A DNA stretch of 64,000 nt from Sphingomonas yabuuchiae. Its GTDB lineage: Bacteria; Pseudomonadota; Alphaproteobacteria; Sphingomonadales; Sphingomonadaceae. Under the pieces are notes generated by a model. That model was not told the origin of the DNA. It did not search any database and saw only the letters and a program-made list of their open reading frames with translations. Of the stretch, positions 1-9,554 are shown piece after piece (position 1 is the first letter of the stretch; each line of letters starts with the position of its first letter). The translations under genes and the position numbers were made by a program. The stretch is taken from assembly GCF_014199595.1 (NCBI RefSeq), contig NZ_JACHNX010000003.1:237182-301181 (forward strand), read 5' to 3'.

Positions 1-126
1 TAACGGCGCTGCCGCCACCTCGTACCCTCCGTTCAGCGCCTAGTCGCGAGTCGATCAGCTTCATGTTTCAGGCTCGGCATTCCGCCCCCTTGCCGGAGAA
101 GAGCGACGGAAAGCCGAAAACGGGTA

Positions 127-219
127 TCAGCGGATCGCCGGGATCGTCCGTGCGATCGCGTAACCGAACACGACCGAAGCGGCCAACCAGGTCACACCAA
201 TCTCGATTGCCAGCGCCAT
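127..219 (-). CDS. 30-residue membrane peptide, function unknown
   Basis: This short reading frame encodes 30 residues beginning MALAIEIGVTWLAA and ending ARTIPAIR. Almost all of it is one hydrophobic segment (about residues 3-22) followed by a short basic tail, so a single-pass inner-membrane peptide is the likely form. The start is supported by a strong Shine-Dalgarno sequence (AGGAGGGG, about 3 bases before the ATG). It lies downstream of typA beyond that gene's terminator, so it is probably transcribed on its own. The remaining sequence to either side (1-126 and 220-364) holds no other recognisable gene. No family recognised; the call rests on the ribosome-binding site and composition only. 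Confidence 0.5.
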   Translation of the reverse strand: MALAIEIGVTWLAASVVFGYAIARTIPAIR

Positions 220-364
220 AAAACCCCTCCTGCTCCCTATGGCGCTTTCAATATCGCACGAACCCCTATCGCGCTAACGGACTTGTCCGCATTCTGTGAT
301 CGGATTTGCGATATAATCGGCGCGCCGGGTTGGGCGATTGGCAATGTCGATGGTCGCTCCCACG

Positions 365-393
365 AAAAAGGGCCGGACGTTTCCGTCCGGCCC
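365..393 (-). terminator. Rho-independent terminator of typA
   Basis: A 10-bp perfect GC-rich stem (GGGCCGGACG / CGTCCGGCCC) with a 4-base loop. On the minus strand it is followed by a run of five T, about 20 bases past the typA stop codon. Confidence 0.85.
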
Positions 394-415
394 CGTTCCT
401 GACTGGCTAGCCTGA

Positions 416-2257
416 TTACGCCGCCTTCGAGCGAGCCGCACGCTTGCGCTCGTTCGGGTCGAGGTAGCGCTTGCGCAGACGGATCGACTTCGGGGTCACT
501 TCGACCATCTCGTCGTCGTCGATATACGCAATGGCCTGTTCCAGCGTCATCTTCTTCGGCGGGGTCAGGCGGATGGCGTCATCCTTGCCGCCCGACGCGC
601 GGAAGTTGGTCAGCTGCTTCGCCTTCATCGGGTTGACCTCGAGGTCATCCGTCTTGGCGTTCTCGCCGATGATCATGCCCTCATAGAGTGCCTCACCATG
701 ACCGACGAACAGGATACCGCGCTCTTCGAGCGGACCCAGGGCATAGCCCTGCGCTTCGCCCGCGCCGTTCGAGATCAGAACGCCGTTCTTACGGCCTTCG
801 ATCTTGCCCTTGTGGGGGCCATACTTCTCGAACAGGCGGTTCATGATGCCGGTGCCGCGCGTGTCCGACAGGAACTCGCCGTGGTAACCGATCATGCCGC
901 GCGACGGCGCCGAGAAGGTGATGCGGGTCTTGCCGCCGCCCGAGGGACGCATGTCGGTCATCTCGGCCTTGCGCAGGTTCATCTTCTCGACGACCGTGCC
1001 CGAATATTCCTCGTCCACGTCGATGATGACGGTTTCGTACGGCTCGGTCTTCTTGCCGTCCTCATCCTCGCCGAACAGCACGCGCGGGCGGCTGATGCCC
1101 AGCTCGAAGCCTTCGCGGCGCATCGTCTCGATCAGAACGCCCAGCTGGAGTTCGCCGCGACCGGCAACCTCGAAGCTGTCGCGGTCGTCGCTCTCGGTGA
1201 CCTTCACCGCGACGTTCGATTCCGCTTCGCGCATCAGGCGGTCGCGGATCATGCGGCTGGTGACCTTCGAGCCCTCACGGCCCGCCATCGGCGAGTCGTT
1301 GACGGCGAAGCGCATCGACAGCGTCGGCGGATCGATCGGCTGCGCCTTCAGCGGCTCGCTGACGCTGGTGTCGGCGATGGTGTTCGCCACGGTGGCGACC
1401 GCCAGACCCGCCAGCGAGATGATGTCGCCCGCCTTGGCTTCCTCGACCGGCACGCGGTCCAGGCCACGGAACGACATGATCTTCGACGCACGGCCGGTCT
1501 CGACGATGTTGCCATCGGCGTCGAGCGCGTGGATCGCCTGGTTCAGCTTGACCGTGCCCGAGTTGACGCGGCCGGTCAGGATACGACCCAGGAAGTTGTC
1601 GCGGTCGAGCAGCGTCACCAGGAAGGTGAAGGGCACGTCCTCGACTTCGACCTTGGGAGCGGGCACGTGATTCACGATCGTCTCGAACATCGGGATCAGC
1701 GTGCCTTCGCGCGCGTCCATGTCGGTCGAGGCATAGCCGTTGCGGCCCGAGGCGTAGAGGACGGGGAAGTCCAGCTGCTCGTCATTCGCGTCAAGCGAGA
1801 CGAACAGGTCGAACACTTCGTCCAGCACTTCCTGGATACGCGCGTCGGCACGGTCGACCTTGTTGACGACGACGATGGGCTTCAGGCCCAGCGCCAGCGC
1901 CTTGCCGGTCACGAACTTCGTCTGCGGCATCGCGCCTTCCGACGAATCGACCAGCAGGACGACGCCGTCGACCATCGAGAGGATGCGCTCCACCTCGCCG
2001 CCGAAGTCGGCGTGGCCGGGCGTGTCGACGATGTTGATACGGATCGACTCGTCGCTGCCCGGGGGAGTCCAGTCGACCGAGGTCGGCTTGGCGAGAATGG
2101 TGATCCCGCGCTCCTTTTCGAGGTCGTTGGAATCCATCGCGCGCTCTTCGACGCGCTGGTTGTCACGGAAGGTGCCCGACTGGCGGAACAGCTGATCGAC
2201 CAGGGTGGTTTTGCCATGGTCGACGTGCGCGATGATCGCCACGTTGCGGAGGCTCAT
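416..2257 (-). CDS. typA: Translational GTPase TypA/BipA
   Basis: 613-residue ribosome-associated GTPase of the EF-G/LepA class, involved in 50S assembly and stress or low-temperature growth. The G1 motif AHVDHGKTT is at residues 10-18, and VDTPGHADF (G3) and NKVD (G4) follow. The domain II and elongation-factor V-like regions and the TypA-specific C-terminus (ending KRAARSKAA) are all present, and the length is normal for the family. I chose the ATG before SLRNVAII. An upstream in-frame ATG would add 48 residues of low-complexity sequence partly read from a repeat element. A terminator follows directly, so the gene is probably monocistronic. Confidence 0.96.
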   Translation of the reverse strand: MSLRNVAIIAHVDHGKTTLVDQLFRQSGTFRDNQRVEERAMDSNDLEKERGITILAKPTSVDWTPPGSDESIRINIVDTPGHADFGGEVERILSMVDGVVLLVDSSEGAMPQTKFVTGKALALGLKPIVVVNKVDRADARIQEVLDEVFDLFVSLDANDEQLDFPVLYASGRNGYASTDMDAREGTLIPMFETIVNHVPAPKVEVEDVPFTFLVTLLDRDNFLGRILTGRVNSGTVKLNQAIHALDADGNIVETGRASKIMSFRGLDRVPVEEAKAGDIISLAGLAVATVANTIADTSVSEPLKAQPIDPPTLSMRFAVNDSPMAGREGSKVTSRMIRDRLMREAESNVAVKVTESDDRDSFEVAGRGELQLGVLIETMRREGFELGISRPRVLFGEDEDGKKTEPYETVIIDVDEEYSGTVVEKMNLRKAEMTDMRPSGGGKTRITFSAPSRGMIGYHGEFLSDTRGTGIMNRLFEKYGPHKGKIEGRKNGVLISNGAGEAQGYALGPLEERGILFVGHGEALYEGMIIGENAKTDDLEVNPMKAKQLTNFRASGGKDDAIRLTPPKKMTLEQAIAYIDDDEMVEVTPKSIRLRKRYLDPNERKRAARSKAA

Positions 2258-2389
2258 GCAAATTTCTCTTGTTCGGAGGGTATGTCGCCGCGCGCCATAG
2301 CCGAAAGCCAAGCAAAGCGAAAGGGCGGCGCGGATATTGCGGCGCACAAAGGTGGTTGCCGCGAAAAACGTGCGGGAAAGCGACTGGTT

Positions 2390-2514
2390 CCTCCCCGGCA
2401 CGGGGAGGTGGCAGGCCGAAGGCCTGACGGAGGGACTTCCCCATAGGACGTCCCTATCGGCACACCCCCTCCACCACCGCTACGCGGCGGTCCCCCTCCC
2501 CGCCAGCGGGGAGG
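2390..2514. repeat. Palindromic intergenic repeat, family A (typA/M16 gap)
   Basis: 125-bp copy of the repeat family also seen at 47888-48006 and 59114-59232. Each end is a small hairpin (CCTCCCC ... GGGGAGG), followed by a TGGCA or GGTCC spacer with its own mini-hairpin, then an inner arm (TGACGGAGGG on the left, ACCCCCTCCACCA on the right). The left end is the TGGCA type and the right end the GTGG type, so this copy joins two different half-units. It fills most of the gap between the M16 peptidase and typA; the rest of that gap (2258-2389) would hold the typA promoter. Confidence 0.85.
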
Positions 2515-2515
2515 A

Positions 2516-5467
2516 TCACTTGGCCCTTGGCACCACCTTCAGCGTCCAGTCGGTATCCAGGCGCAGATATTTCGCCGCGACCGCCTGCAGGTCGGCCGGA
2601 CCGATCGATACGAAATCCTGCGCCAGACGCTTGGTCGCCTCGATCCGTTGCGGATCATAGGTCGCACCGCCCAGCCGCTGCATCCAGAACAGATTGCCCG
2701 AGGCCATGCGCGCGAGCCGCTGCGCCATGGGTCGCTTGATGCGTTGCAGTTCGTCGGCGTCGATCGGCTTGGACGCCAGATCGGCGGCGATCGAACGGGC
2801 GGTCGACAGGAAGAAGTCGACCTTGTCGGGGGCGACCATGCCGATGGCGATCATCCGCCCGCCGCCGGGCAGGCCGATCGGCCATTGGCTGGCGACCTGC
2901 GGGCTGTAGCTGGCCCCCGCCTGCGACCGCAGCCGGTCGAACAGCCGGTCGGCAAAGACCTGCGCCAGCACGTCCAGCCGGTTGCGGATGCGGTCGTCGG
3001 CCGAACCGCCGCCGGTCGGCCAGGCGATCACCGCCGCCGCCTGATCCGCCGGGCCGGTATGGGTGCGGACGACGGGCGTGGCGACATGCGCGGGAAAGCG
3101 GATCGGCGGCACCGGGCCGGTCGTGCCTTTACGCGCCGGGATCGCCCCGAAGCTGTCGGCCACCGCCTTGATCGCCTCGTCCGCCTTCACGTCGCCGAAC
3201 ACCGACACCTCGATCGGGCCGGAGGCGAGCAGCGGGGCCCAGAGCGCCTTGAACGACTGGGGCGTGGTCGCCACCACCGCGTCGCGCGGCGGCGTGCCCC
3301 AGCGCGGATCGCCGTCGCGCAGCAACCGCTCCAGATCATGGCCGAGCACGCCGTCGGGCGACGAGTCGAACCCGTCATAACCCGCCAGCATCGCCGCCTT
3401 GGCCCGGTTGACCGGTGCCGCGTCCCAGCGCGGCGCGATCAGCTTGGCCGCCATCAGCTTGAGGTTGTCGGCATAATCGCCGGGCGACGACAGCGCGTTG
3501 AAGGCGAAGGCATCGTCATCGACGTCGAAGTCCAGCCCCATGGTCCGCCCGGCGGTCAGCCGGTCGAGATCGCCCTGGTCGAACTTGCCGATGCCGCCCG
3601 CGACCAGCGCGAGGTCGGCCGCCCAGGCCGGGCTTTCCCGGTTCGCGGGCAAGGCGTCATAGCCACGCCCGAACCGGACCCGCAGATAGACGCGGGCCGT
3701 CTCGCCGTCATTGGCGAACAGCAGCAGCCGCGTGCCATTGGCGAAGGTCACCTTCTCCAGCCCCAGCTCGGAGACTTTCTCGCGCGATACGACCTTGCCG
3801 GGGGTACCCAGCTTGGGGAGCTGAGCGAAGGTCACCGTGCCCTGACGGCGACGCTGTTCGGCGAGCGGGCGGACATCGGCCTTCAGCGCGGCGGTCAGCC
3901 TGGCGACCGCATCGGCTTGCACATTGCGGGTGTTGACCAGCGCGCGGGTCGCGGTGCCCTGGAAAATCTTGCGCGTCGAGGCCAGCACCGTGTCGGGCGT
4001 GAACATCCTTTTGTCGATCGCCTGACGCAGGATCTGATAGCTCGTCTCGGGCGCCGTCACCGTTTCGCGGATATCGAGTGCGCCGACCATGTCGTCGGCC
4101 TGTTTCGACCCCGCCTCGACCCGCGCGGTTTCGACCTGGTTGCGCAGGATCGCGTCGTAATCGGCGAGTTCGCGGTCGATCTCGCCCTGCGTCGGCGGGG
4201 TCGCCATCGCATCGGCGACGACCGCCCGCACATCCTTCAGCGCGGCTTCCCAATTGTCGCCGATCGGCACGACATTGACCGTGGTGAGATTGGCCGAGCG
4301 TGACACATCGTCGAGCGCGACGCTGGCCTGTAGGAAGCTGCCCCCGGCGCGGGCCCGATTTTCCAGACGGCGGCTGATCAGGCGGGCGGCGACCATGTCG
4401 ACCATCCGCTTCTGGTTGAAGATCGCGGTATCGTCCTGATACTGCCACGGGCGCAGCACCGCCATGGCGACGACCGGCGGCATGGACGGCTCCACCAGCG
4501 CGCCCGCTACGGCCGCATCGGCGGTCGGCTTGCCGAAATCGGGATCGGGCGGATTGGGGCCGACGCCCTGCCACGACCCGAAATTCTTGGTGACGAGCCT
4601 GGCCAGCAGCGCCGGATCCATGTCGCCCGAGATGATGACGACCGCGCGTTCGGGGCGATACCAGCGGTCATGGAACGCCTTCACCGTCTCGGGCGTCGCG
4701 GCCTCCAGCGTCTTGAGCTGGCCGATCGGCGAACGTTCGGCCAGCGGCTGCCCCGCAAAGAAGGTCTCGCGCAGCTTGTCCGAATAGCGGACCTGCGGCC
4801 CCGGCTGCTCGCGGCGTTCGGCCAGCACCACCGGGCGCTCGGCATTCAGCGACTGGGCGGTCAGCGAGGGCGCGGCCATCATGCCGCTCAGGATCTTCAG
4901 GCTCTCGTCCAGCCCCGCCTCGGTCGCGCCGGGCAGGTCGAGCTGATAGACGGTCTGGGTCGGCGTGGTGGACGCGTTGGAGTCCGAGCCGAAGGTCGCG
5001 CCCAGACGCTGCCAGATACGCTTGGCCTCGCCGTCCGGCACATATTGCGATCCGCGGAAGGACAGATGCTCGATCAGATGGGCGAAGCCGCGCTCCGACG
5101 CCTGCTCGTTCAGCGCGCCCGCATCGATGCGCACCCGCACCGCCACCTGCCCCGGCGGCACGCCGTTGCGGCGGACCGCGAAGCGCAGGCCATTGGCCAG
5201 TCGCCCGAACTTCCACATCTTGTCCTGCGGCAGGTCCGAGCCCTTGTAGAGCCAGGGCGTCTGATCGACGCCGGGGATCGGCGGCAGCGGGGCGAGCGGA
5301 TCGGCCGCTGGCGTCGTGGGGGGAGGCGCCACGCTGGCGGACACCGGCATGCCCTGCGGCACCGAACGATTGTCGGTCTGGCCGGGAACCTGGCCGATGA
5401 CGGGGATCGCCAGCCCCAGAAGGACCGGCAGGGCAAGGCGGCGCATAGCGCGGGACGGAAATGCCAT
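2516..5467 (-). CDS. Secreted M16 family zinc peptidase (two-domain)
   Basis: 983-residue insulinase/pitrilysin-type metallopeptidase. A basic N-terminus plus hydrophobic stretch (about residues 9-26, LALPVLLGLAIPVIG) looks like a signal peptide, so the protein is probably periplasmic. The inverted zinc motif HLIEH is at residues 130-134, with the downstream glutamate in the region AERPVVLAERRE. A second inactive M16 half follows, as usual for the roughly 900-950-residue sphingomonad members. The annotated ATG has a GAGGGGGG stretch upstream; an internal ATG (MRRLALP, 7 codons later) would still give a complete signal peptide. The specific substrate is not evident. Confidence 0.9.
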   Translation of the reverse strand: MAFPSRAMRRLALPVLLGLAIPVIGQVPGQTDNRSVPQGMPVSASVAPPPTTPAADPLAPLPPIPGVDQTPWLYKGSDLPQDKMWKFGRLANGLRFAVRRNGVPPGQVAVRVRIDAGALNEQASERGFAHLIEHLSFRGSQYVPDGEAKRIWQRLGATFGSDSNASTTPTQTVYQLDLPGATEAGLDESLKILSGMMAAPSLTAQSLNAERPVVLAERREQPGPQVRYSDKLRETFFAGQPLAERSPIGQLKTLEAATPETVKAFHDRWYRPERAVVIISGDMDPALLARLVTKNFGSWQGVGPNPPDPDFGKPTADAAVAGALVEPSMPPVVAMAVLRPWQYQDDTAIFNQKRMVDMVAARLISRRLENRARAGGSFLQASVALDDVSRSANLTTVNVVPIGDNWEAALKDVRAVVADAMATPPTQGEIDRELADYDAILRNQVETARVEAGSKQADDMVGALDIRETVTAPETSYQILRQAIDKRMFTPDTVLASTRKIFQGTATRALVNTRNVQADAVARLTAALKADVRPLAEQRRRQGTVTFAQLPKLGTPGKVVSREKVSELGLEKVTFANGTRLLLFANDGETARVYLRVRFGRGYDALPANRESPAWAADLALVAGGIGKFDQGDLDRLTAGRTMGLDFDVDDDAFAFNALSSPGDYADNLKLMAAKLIAPRWDAAPVNRAKAAMLAGYDGFDSSPDGVLGHDLERLLRDGDPRWGTPPRDAVVATTPQSFKALWAPLLASGPIEVSVFGDVKADEAIKAVADSFGAIPARKGTTGPVPPIRFPAHVATPVVRTHTGPADQAAAVIAWPTGGGSADDRIRNRLDVLAQVFADRLFDRLRSQAGASYSPQVASQWPIGLPGGGRMIAIGMVAPDKVDFFLSTARSIAADLASKPIDADELQRIKRPMAQRLARMASGNLFWMQRLGGATYDPQRIEATKRLAQDFVSIGPADLQAVAAKYLRLDTDWTLKVVPRAK

Positions 5468-5655
5468 GCCCCCCTCATAACCCGCCGCACGCCGGATCGC
5501 CAGCCGCCCCTAAATCGCCCCAATGCACCGCTTTGCAACGGCCGGACGCCATTATTTCGACCCAGTGGCGGCCTAGGACGGCCAGACTGATCCCGCGTCA
5601 CAAGGGCCGTCGATGCCCGGGCGCCGAGGGTCGGGCCGGGGATGTTCGGAACGTG

Positions 5656-6375
5656 ATGACCAAGTCGATCAAGGCCAGTGCCCAGCGTCAGGGCCCGGCC
5701 ACAATATGGCACAATTCGGGCGAGGCCGAGCGGCCCGTGCGGCCCGTCCCGACCCTGGTCGCCGCGATCCCCAGCCTTCCCTCGCCCCCCGCCCCGCCCC
5801 ATCCCGCACTGGCGGCGCTGTGCCGGGTGTTCGACGGGGTGATCGCGGCATCCTCGCTGGTGCCCAACGACCCGGTTCTCGACATTCGCGACTTCGACTG
5901 GACGGCCGGGCTGCGGCGGCAATGGCGCGCGATCCGGGACGAGGCGGTTGCGGTATCGGGTCCGGCTTCGACCAATCGGATCGTCCCGCTGCTGCGGGAT
6001 GGCGAGACGGCGAATCGCTGTCCCGTCGCGACGGCGGCGCTGGCCGAGGTGCCGGGGCTGCACGACGCCGCCTTCGCCCTGCTCGCGCCCGGTGCGCATG
6101 TCGAAATGCGGCGCGGCGCCACCAAGGGGCTGCTGACCTGTCATCTGGGGCTGGCAGTGCCGCGCGACGGCGGCGCGCGGATGCGGGTGCGTGACCGGAT
6201 CGTGCGCTGGGCCGAAGGCGAAACGCTGATCTTCGACGACAGCTATCCGCATGAATTGTGGAACGAAGCCGAGGCCGCGCGGATCGTCCTGCGGCTGCGT
6301 TTTGCCCGCCCGCTGCGACAGCCCGGCCAAGCCGTGGCGGACGGCCTGCTGCGCCTGATCGGCAAGACGGCCTGA
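5656..6375 (+). CDS. Aspartyl/asparaginyl beta-hydroxylase family protein
   Basis: 239-residue protein. Its C-terminal half matches the AspH/LpxO-type 2-oxoglutarate and Fe(II)-dependent hydroxylase fold: GAHVEMRRGATKG, then LTCHLGLAVP with the first metal histidine, RVRD, GETLIFDDSYPHELWNEA with the second histidine, and the arginine in RIVLRLR that would bind 2-oxoglutarate. The N-terminal ~60 residues are proline-rich and unassigned. The start is uncertain; an overlapping GTG one codon earlier is equally possible. The substrate (peptide aspartate or lipid A acyl chain) cannot be told from the sequence. Confidence 0.8.
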   Translation: MTKSIKASAQRQGPATIWHNSGEAERPVRPVPTLVAAIPSLPSPPAPPHPALAALCRVFDGVIAASSLVPNDPVLDIRDFDWTAGLRRQWRAIRDEAVAVSGPASTNRIVPLLRDGETANRCPVATAALAEVPGLHDAAFALLAPGAHVEMRRGATKGLLTCHLGLAVPRDGGARMRVRDRIVRWAEGETLIFDDSYPHELWNEAEAARIVLRLRFARPLRQPGQAVADGLLRLIGKTA

Positions 6376-6414
6376 CCTCGGCTTCGGCCGATCCGGTACG
6401 AAAACCGGACACTC

Positions 6415-6430
6415 TTAACCTTTTGGTAAC
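6415..6430 (+). promoter_or_regulatory. Candidate CtrA-type box before the chemoreceptor gene
   Basis: TTAACC-N5-GTAACC, which is TTAA-N7-GTAA: one mismatch from the CtrA consensus TTAA-N7-TTAA used by alphaproteobacteria to control motility and cell-cycle genes. It lies 57-72 bases before the chemoreceptor ATG. Seen by eye only; binding is inferred. Confidence 0.45.
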
Positions 6431-6486
6431 CCGTGACCACGACAAGCCGCGCCGCCTGTCGCCCCCGGTTTTGTCACGGAATTGTC

Positions 6487-8283
6487 ATGTTTATCAAGAG
6501 CGTAGCAGCCCGTCTCATCGCGCCCGTGCTGGTGTCGATGCTGTTGCTGGCGATCCTGTCGGCCGTCACCCTGCAAACCGAGGGGCGGGTCGCCCGTGCC
6601 AATCAGGATGCCGCCCATGCCGAGGCGGTGATGCTGCGGCTGGCCGAACTCCGCTCGCTCAGCCGGTCGCTGCAACGCGATGCGCTCAACCTGGTGATCG
6701 AAAGCGATCCCGCCGAGCGAAAGGTGATCCAGGGCAAGTTCGACACGCGGCTGGGCAAGTTTGCCGACCAGCTGGGTACGCTGCAAGGCGATGCGGCGCG
6801 CTATGCGATCACGCCCGCCTATTTCACCTCGCAGGCCCGCGTCCGCCGCGAACTGACCGAGGTCGGCCGCCTCGCAGGCACCGGGGACCGCGCCGCCGGT
6901 CTTTCCCATTTCCGCCAGCGGGTGCGCCCGGCCGAACGACTGGCATCCAGGATCGCCGACGCGCGGATCGATGCGCTGACCGACGAGGTGAAGGCGCTGC
7001 ACGTCCGCGCCGATACCGTCGCCGAACAGGGACGCTGGATCCTGATCGGTGCGACATTGCTGCTCGCCATCGCCGGGCTGGCGACCGGCCTGTACATGGC
7101 GCTGCGCACCGTCGTCCGGCCGCTGCATGAGCTGCGCCAGGCCATGGGGCAGCTGGCGGAAGGCCAGACCGAGCGCGCCATTCCTCATGCCGAACGCGAG
7201 GACGAGGTGGGGGAGATGGCACGCTCGATGGTCGCCTTTCGCGACCAGCTCGCCCGCGCCGAGGCGGACAAGACCGCCCAGACCCAGCTGATCGTCGCCA
7301 GTATCGGCCAGGGCCTGTCGGCACTGGCGAAGGGCGACCTGACGGCGCGGATCGACGCGAGGCTGGACGAGCCCTTCGCCCGGCTGAAGAACGACTTCAA
7401 CACGGCGATGGCGGCGCTGCATGCGACCATGGCGCGCGTCGTGGGCGCGACCAGCGGCGTGCGGGCGGGCGCGATGGACATACGTCAGGCCTCGGACGAC
7501 CTGTCGCAACGCACCGAGCAGCAGGCCGCCAGCCTGGAGGAAACCGCCGCCGCAATGGACGAGATCACCGCGACCGTCCGTCATGCCGCGACCGGCGCGA
7601 GCGATGCCGCGCTGGCGCTGGAACAGACCTGCGCCGACGCGCGCGACGGCGGCGCGGTGGTCGTCCGGGCCCGCGCGGCGATGGTCGATATCGAGCGCGC
7701 CTCGTCCGAGATCGAGGAGATTATCGGCGTCATCGACGGCATCGCCTTCCAGACCAATTTGCTCGCGCTCAATGCCGGGGTCGAGGCGGCACGCGCGGGC
7801 GAGGCCGGGCGCGGTTTTGCGGTGGTCGCCTCCGAGGTACGCGCCTTGGCGCAGCGTTCGGCCGATGCCGCGCGCGACGTGAAGCAGCGCGTGCTCGCCA
7901 GCGCCAGCGGCGTGCAGAACGGCGTCGCGCTGGTCGGCGAGACGGGCGTGGCGCTGGAGAAGATCAACGAGGGCATGGGTCGGCTGGGCACGCTGATGAC
8001 CGGCATCGCCGACGATGCGAATCGTCAGGCCAAGGGGTTGGGCGAGGTGAACACCAGCCTGTCCCAGATGGACATGGTGACGCAGCAAAATGCCGCGATG
8101 GTCGAACAGGCCACCGCCGCCGCGCGCAGCCTGGCCGAGGAGGCGGAGCAATTGTCGCAGGCGGTCGAACGCTTCGTGCTCGACATGCCACCCGCGCCGC
8201 TGCGGGTCGTCGAGTCGGTGAAGGAACGGGTCGTGCCGCTGCCCGTGCGACGCGCGGCGAACGAGGACTGGTCGGCCTTCTGA
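6487..8283 (+). CDS. Methyl-accepting chemotaxis protein
   Basis: 598-residue chemoreceptor. Membrane segment 1 spans about residues 8-30, followed by a mostly helical periplasmic domain of ~150 residues and membrane segment 2 at about 181-204 ([20 protein letters not shown]). Then come a HAMP domain, a second HAMP-like stretch ([14 protein letters not shown]) and the cytoplasmic signalling hairpin. The highly conserved tip, [20 protein letters not shown], lies near residues 416-436. It would transmit ligand binding to CheA/CheW; no che gene is adjacent. I chose MFIKSV as start because it places the membrane helix at the N-terminus; an in-frame ATG 54 bases earlier would add a cysteine- and arginine-rich leader. 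Confidence 0.93.
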   Translation: MFIKSVAARLIAPVLVSMLLLAILSAVTLQTEGRVARANQDAAHAEAVMLRLAELRSLSRSLQRDALNLVIESDPAERKVIQGKFDTRLGKFADQLGTLQGDAARYAITPAYFTSQARVRRELTEVGRLAGTGDRAAGLSHFRQRVRPAERLASRIADARIDALTDEVKALHVRADTVAEQGRWILIGATLLLAIAGLATGLYMALRTVVRPLHELRQAMGQLAEGQTERAIPHAEREDEVGEMARSMVAFRDQLARAEADKTAQTQLIVASIGQGLSALAKGDLTARIDARLDEPFARLKNDFNTAMAALHATMARVVGATSGVRAGAMDIRQASDDLSQRTEQQAASLEETAAAMDEITATVRHAATGASDAALALEQTCADARDGGAVVVRARAAMVDIERASSEIEEIIGVIDGIAFQTNLLALNAGVEAARAGEAGRGFAVVASEVRALAQRSADAARDVKQRVLASASGVQNGVALVGETGVALEKINEGMGRLGTLMTGIADDANRQAKGLGEVNTSLSQMDMVTQQNAAMVEQATAAARSLAEEAEQLSQAVERFVLDMPPAPLRVVESVKERVVPLPVRRAANEDWSAF

Positions 8284-8387
8284 TCGCCGGCCAAAGCGGG
8301 CTGGCCAAAGCGGGATTGCCTCCGCGGAAACGCATCCTTTCCCGCGTCCTGCTTGATCCCCATCGCAACCCGCGCCACATGGGGGTC

Positions 8388-8957
8388 ATGCTGATCGAGA
8401 CCGAACCGACGCCCAATCCGGCGACGCTGAAATTCCTGCCCGGCCGCAAGGTCATGGACAGCGGCACCCGCGACTTCGCCTCGCCCGAGGAAGCCGCCGC
8501 CAGCCCGCTGGCCGAGGCGATCTTCAACCTGGGCGACGTGACCGGCGTGTTCTTCGGCCGCGACTTCGTCTCGGTCACGGTTGCGCCCGGCACTGACTGG
8601 TCGGACGTGAAGCCCGATGTGCTGGGCATCCTGCTCGACCATTTCTCGGCGCAGATGCCGCTGTTCCGCCAGGGTGCGGCGGACTTTTCGGTGCCGTCGG
8701 AGGACAGCTTCACCGACGATCCCGAGGATGCCGACATCGTCGCCCAGATCCGCGAGCTGATCGACACGCGCGTTCGCCCGGCGGTGGCCAATGACGGCGG
8801 CGACATCGTCTATCGCGGCTTCGACAAGGGCAAGGTCTATCTGAAGATGCAGGGCGCCTGCGCCGGTTGCCCCTCGTCCACCGCGACGCTGAAGAACGGT
8901 ATCGAGCAGCTGCTGCGCCATTATGTCCCCGAAGTCACCGAAGTGAGGGCCGTCTGA
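8388..8957 (+). CDS. nfuA: NfuA-type Fe-S cluster carrier (NifU family)
   Basis: 189-residue iron-sulfur scaffold/carrier. The N-terminal Nfu domain begins MLIETEPTPNPATLKFLPG, and the C-terminal NifU domain contains the cluster-binding CAGC motif (GACAGCPSSTATLKNGI). It delivers 4Fe-4S clusters to targets; MiaB, encoded downstream in this window, is a known type of Nfu client. Family members usually start exactly at this ATG. An ATG three codons earlier (MGV) shares the same GGGGG upstream and cannot be excluded. The stop overlaps the next gene's start (ATGA), so the two are translationally coupled. Confidence 0.92.
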   Translation: MLIETEPTPNPATLKFLPGRKVMDSGTRDFASPEEAAASPLAEAIFNLGDVTGVFFGRDFVSVTVAPGTDWSDVKPDVLGILLDHFSAQMPLFRQGAADFSVPSEDSFTDDPEDADIVAQIRELIDTRVRPAVANDGGDIVYRGFDKGKVYLKMQGACAGCPSSTATLKNGIEQLLRHYVPEVTEVRAV

Positions 8958-9547
8958 TGAACCCCATCGACGATGCCAGCCTCGACCGGCTGTTCCGCGA
9001 GGGCCGCACCTTCAACCATTATCTCGACAAGGCCGTAGGCGAGGACGAGATCCGGGCGATCTGGGATCTGATGAAGATGCCGCCGACCTCGACCAACCAG
9101 AACCCGGCGCGCATGGTGTGGTGCCTGAGCGCGGACGCGAAGGAAAAGCTCGCGTCCTGCGCCTCGGACAGCAATGCCGACAAGATCCGCAACGCGCCCG
9201 CCGCCGTCATCATCGGCATGGACGTGAACTTCCACGAAACCCTGCCGCAGCTGTTCCCGCATGTGGACGCCAAGAGCTGGTTCGACGGCAATACCGAACT
9301 GCGCGAAGCCTCGGCCTTTCGCAACAGCTCGCTCCAGGGCGCCTATCTGATCCTCGCCGCGCGCGCGCTGGGGCTGGATACCGGTGCGATGTCGGGCTTT
9401 GACCAGGGCGCGGTGGACAAGGCGTTCTTCGCCGACCAGCCGGGCGTTCGGTCGAACTTCATCGCGACGCTGGGTTATGGCGACACGTCGAAGCTGCACC
9501 CGCGCAACCCCCGGCTGGCGTTCGACCAAGCCAACCGGATCGCCTGA
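8957..9547 (+). CDS. Nitroreductase family protein, RutE/malonic semialdehyde reductase-like
   Basis: 196-residue FMN-dependent NAD(P)H oxidoreductase. The length and the motifs PPTSTNQNPARMVW and FRNSSLQGAYLILAARALGLDTGAMSGFD are those of the RutE/HadB subgroup, which reduces malonic semialdehyde to 3-hydroxypropionate in pyrimidine breakdown. No other rut gene is near, so the physiological substrate is open. Its ATG overlaps the nfuA stop, and the tsaB start follows 7 bases after its own stop, so it sits in the housekeeping operon. Confidence 0.85.
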   Translation: MNPIDDASLDRLFREGRTFNHYLDKAVGEDEIRAIWDLMKMPPTSTNQNPARMVWCLSADAKEKLASCASDSNADKIRNAPAAVIIGMDVNFHETLPQLFPHVDAKSWFDGNTELREASAFRNSSLQGAYLILAARALGLDTGAMSGFDQGAVDKAFFADQPGVRSNFIATLGYGDTSKLHPRNPRLAFDQANRIA

Positions 9548-9554
9548 GCCGAAC

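Noticed and set aside
698..2446. Long plus-strand frame opposite typA (582 codons)
   Set aside because: It is the mirror of a clear GTPase gene, rich in Arg/Ala/His as expected for antisense frames in GC-rich DNA, with no recognisable domain.
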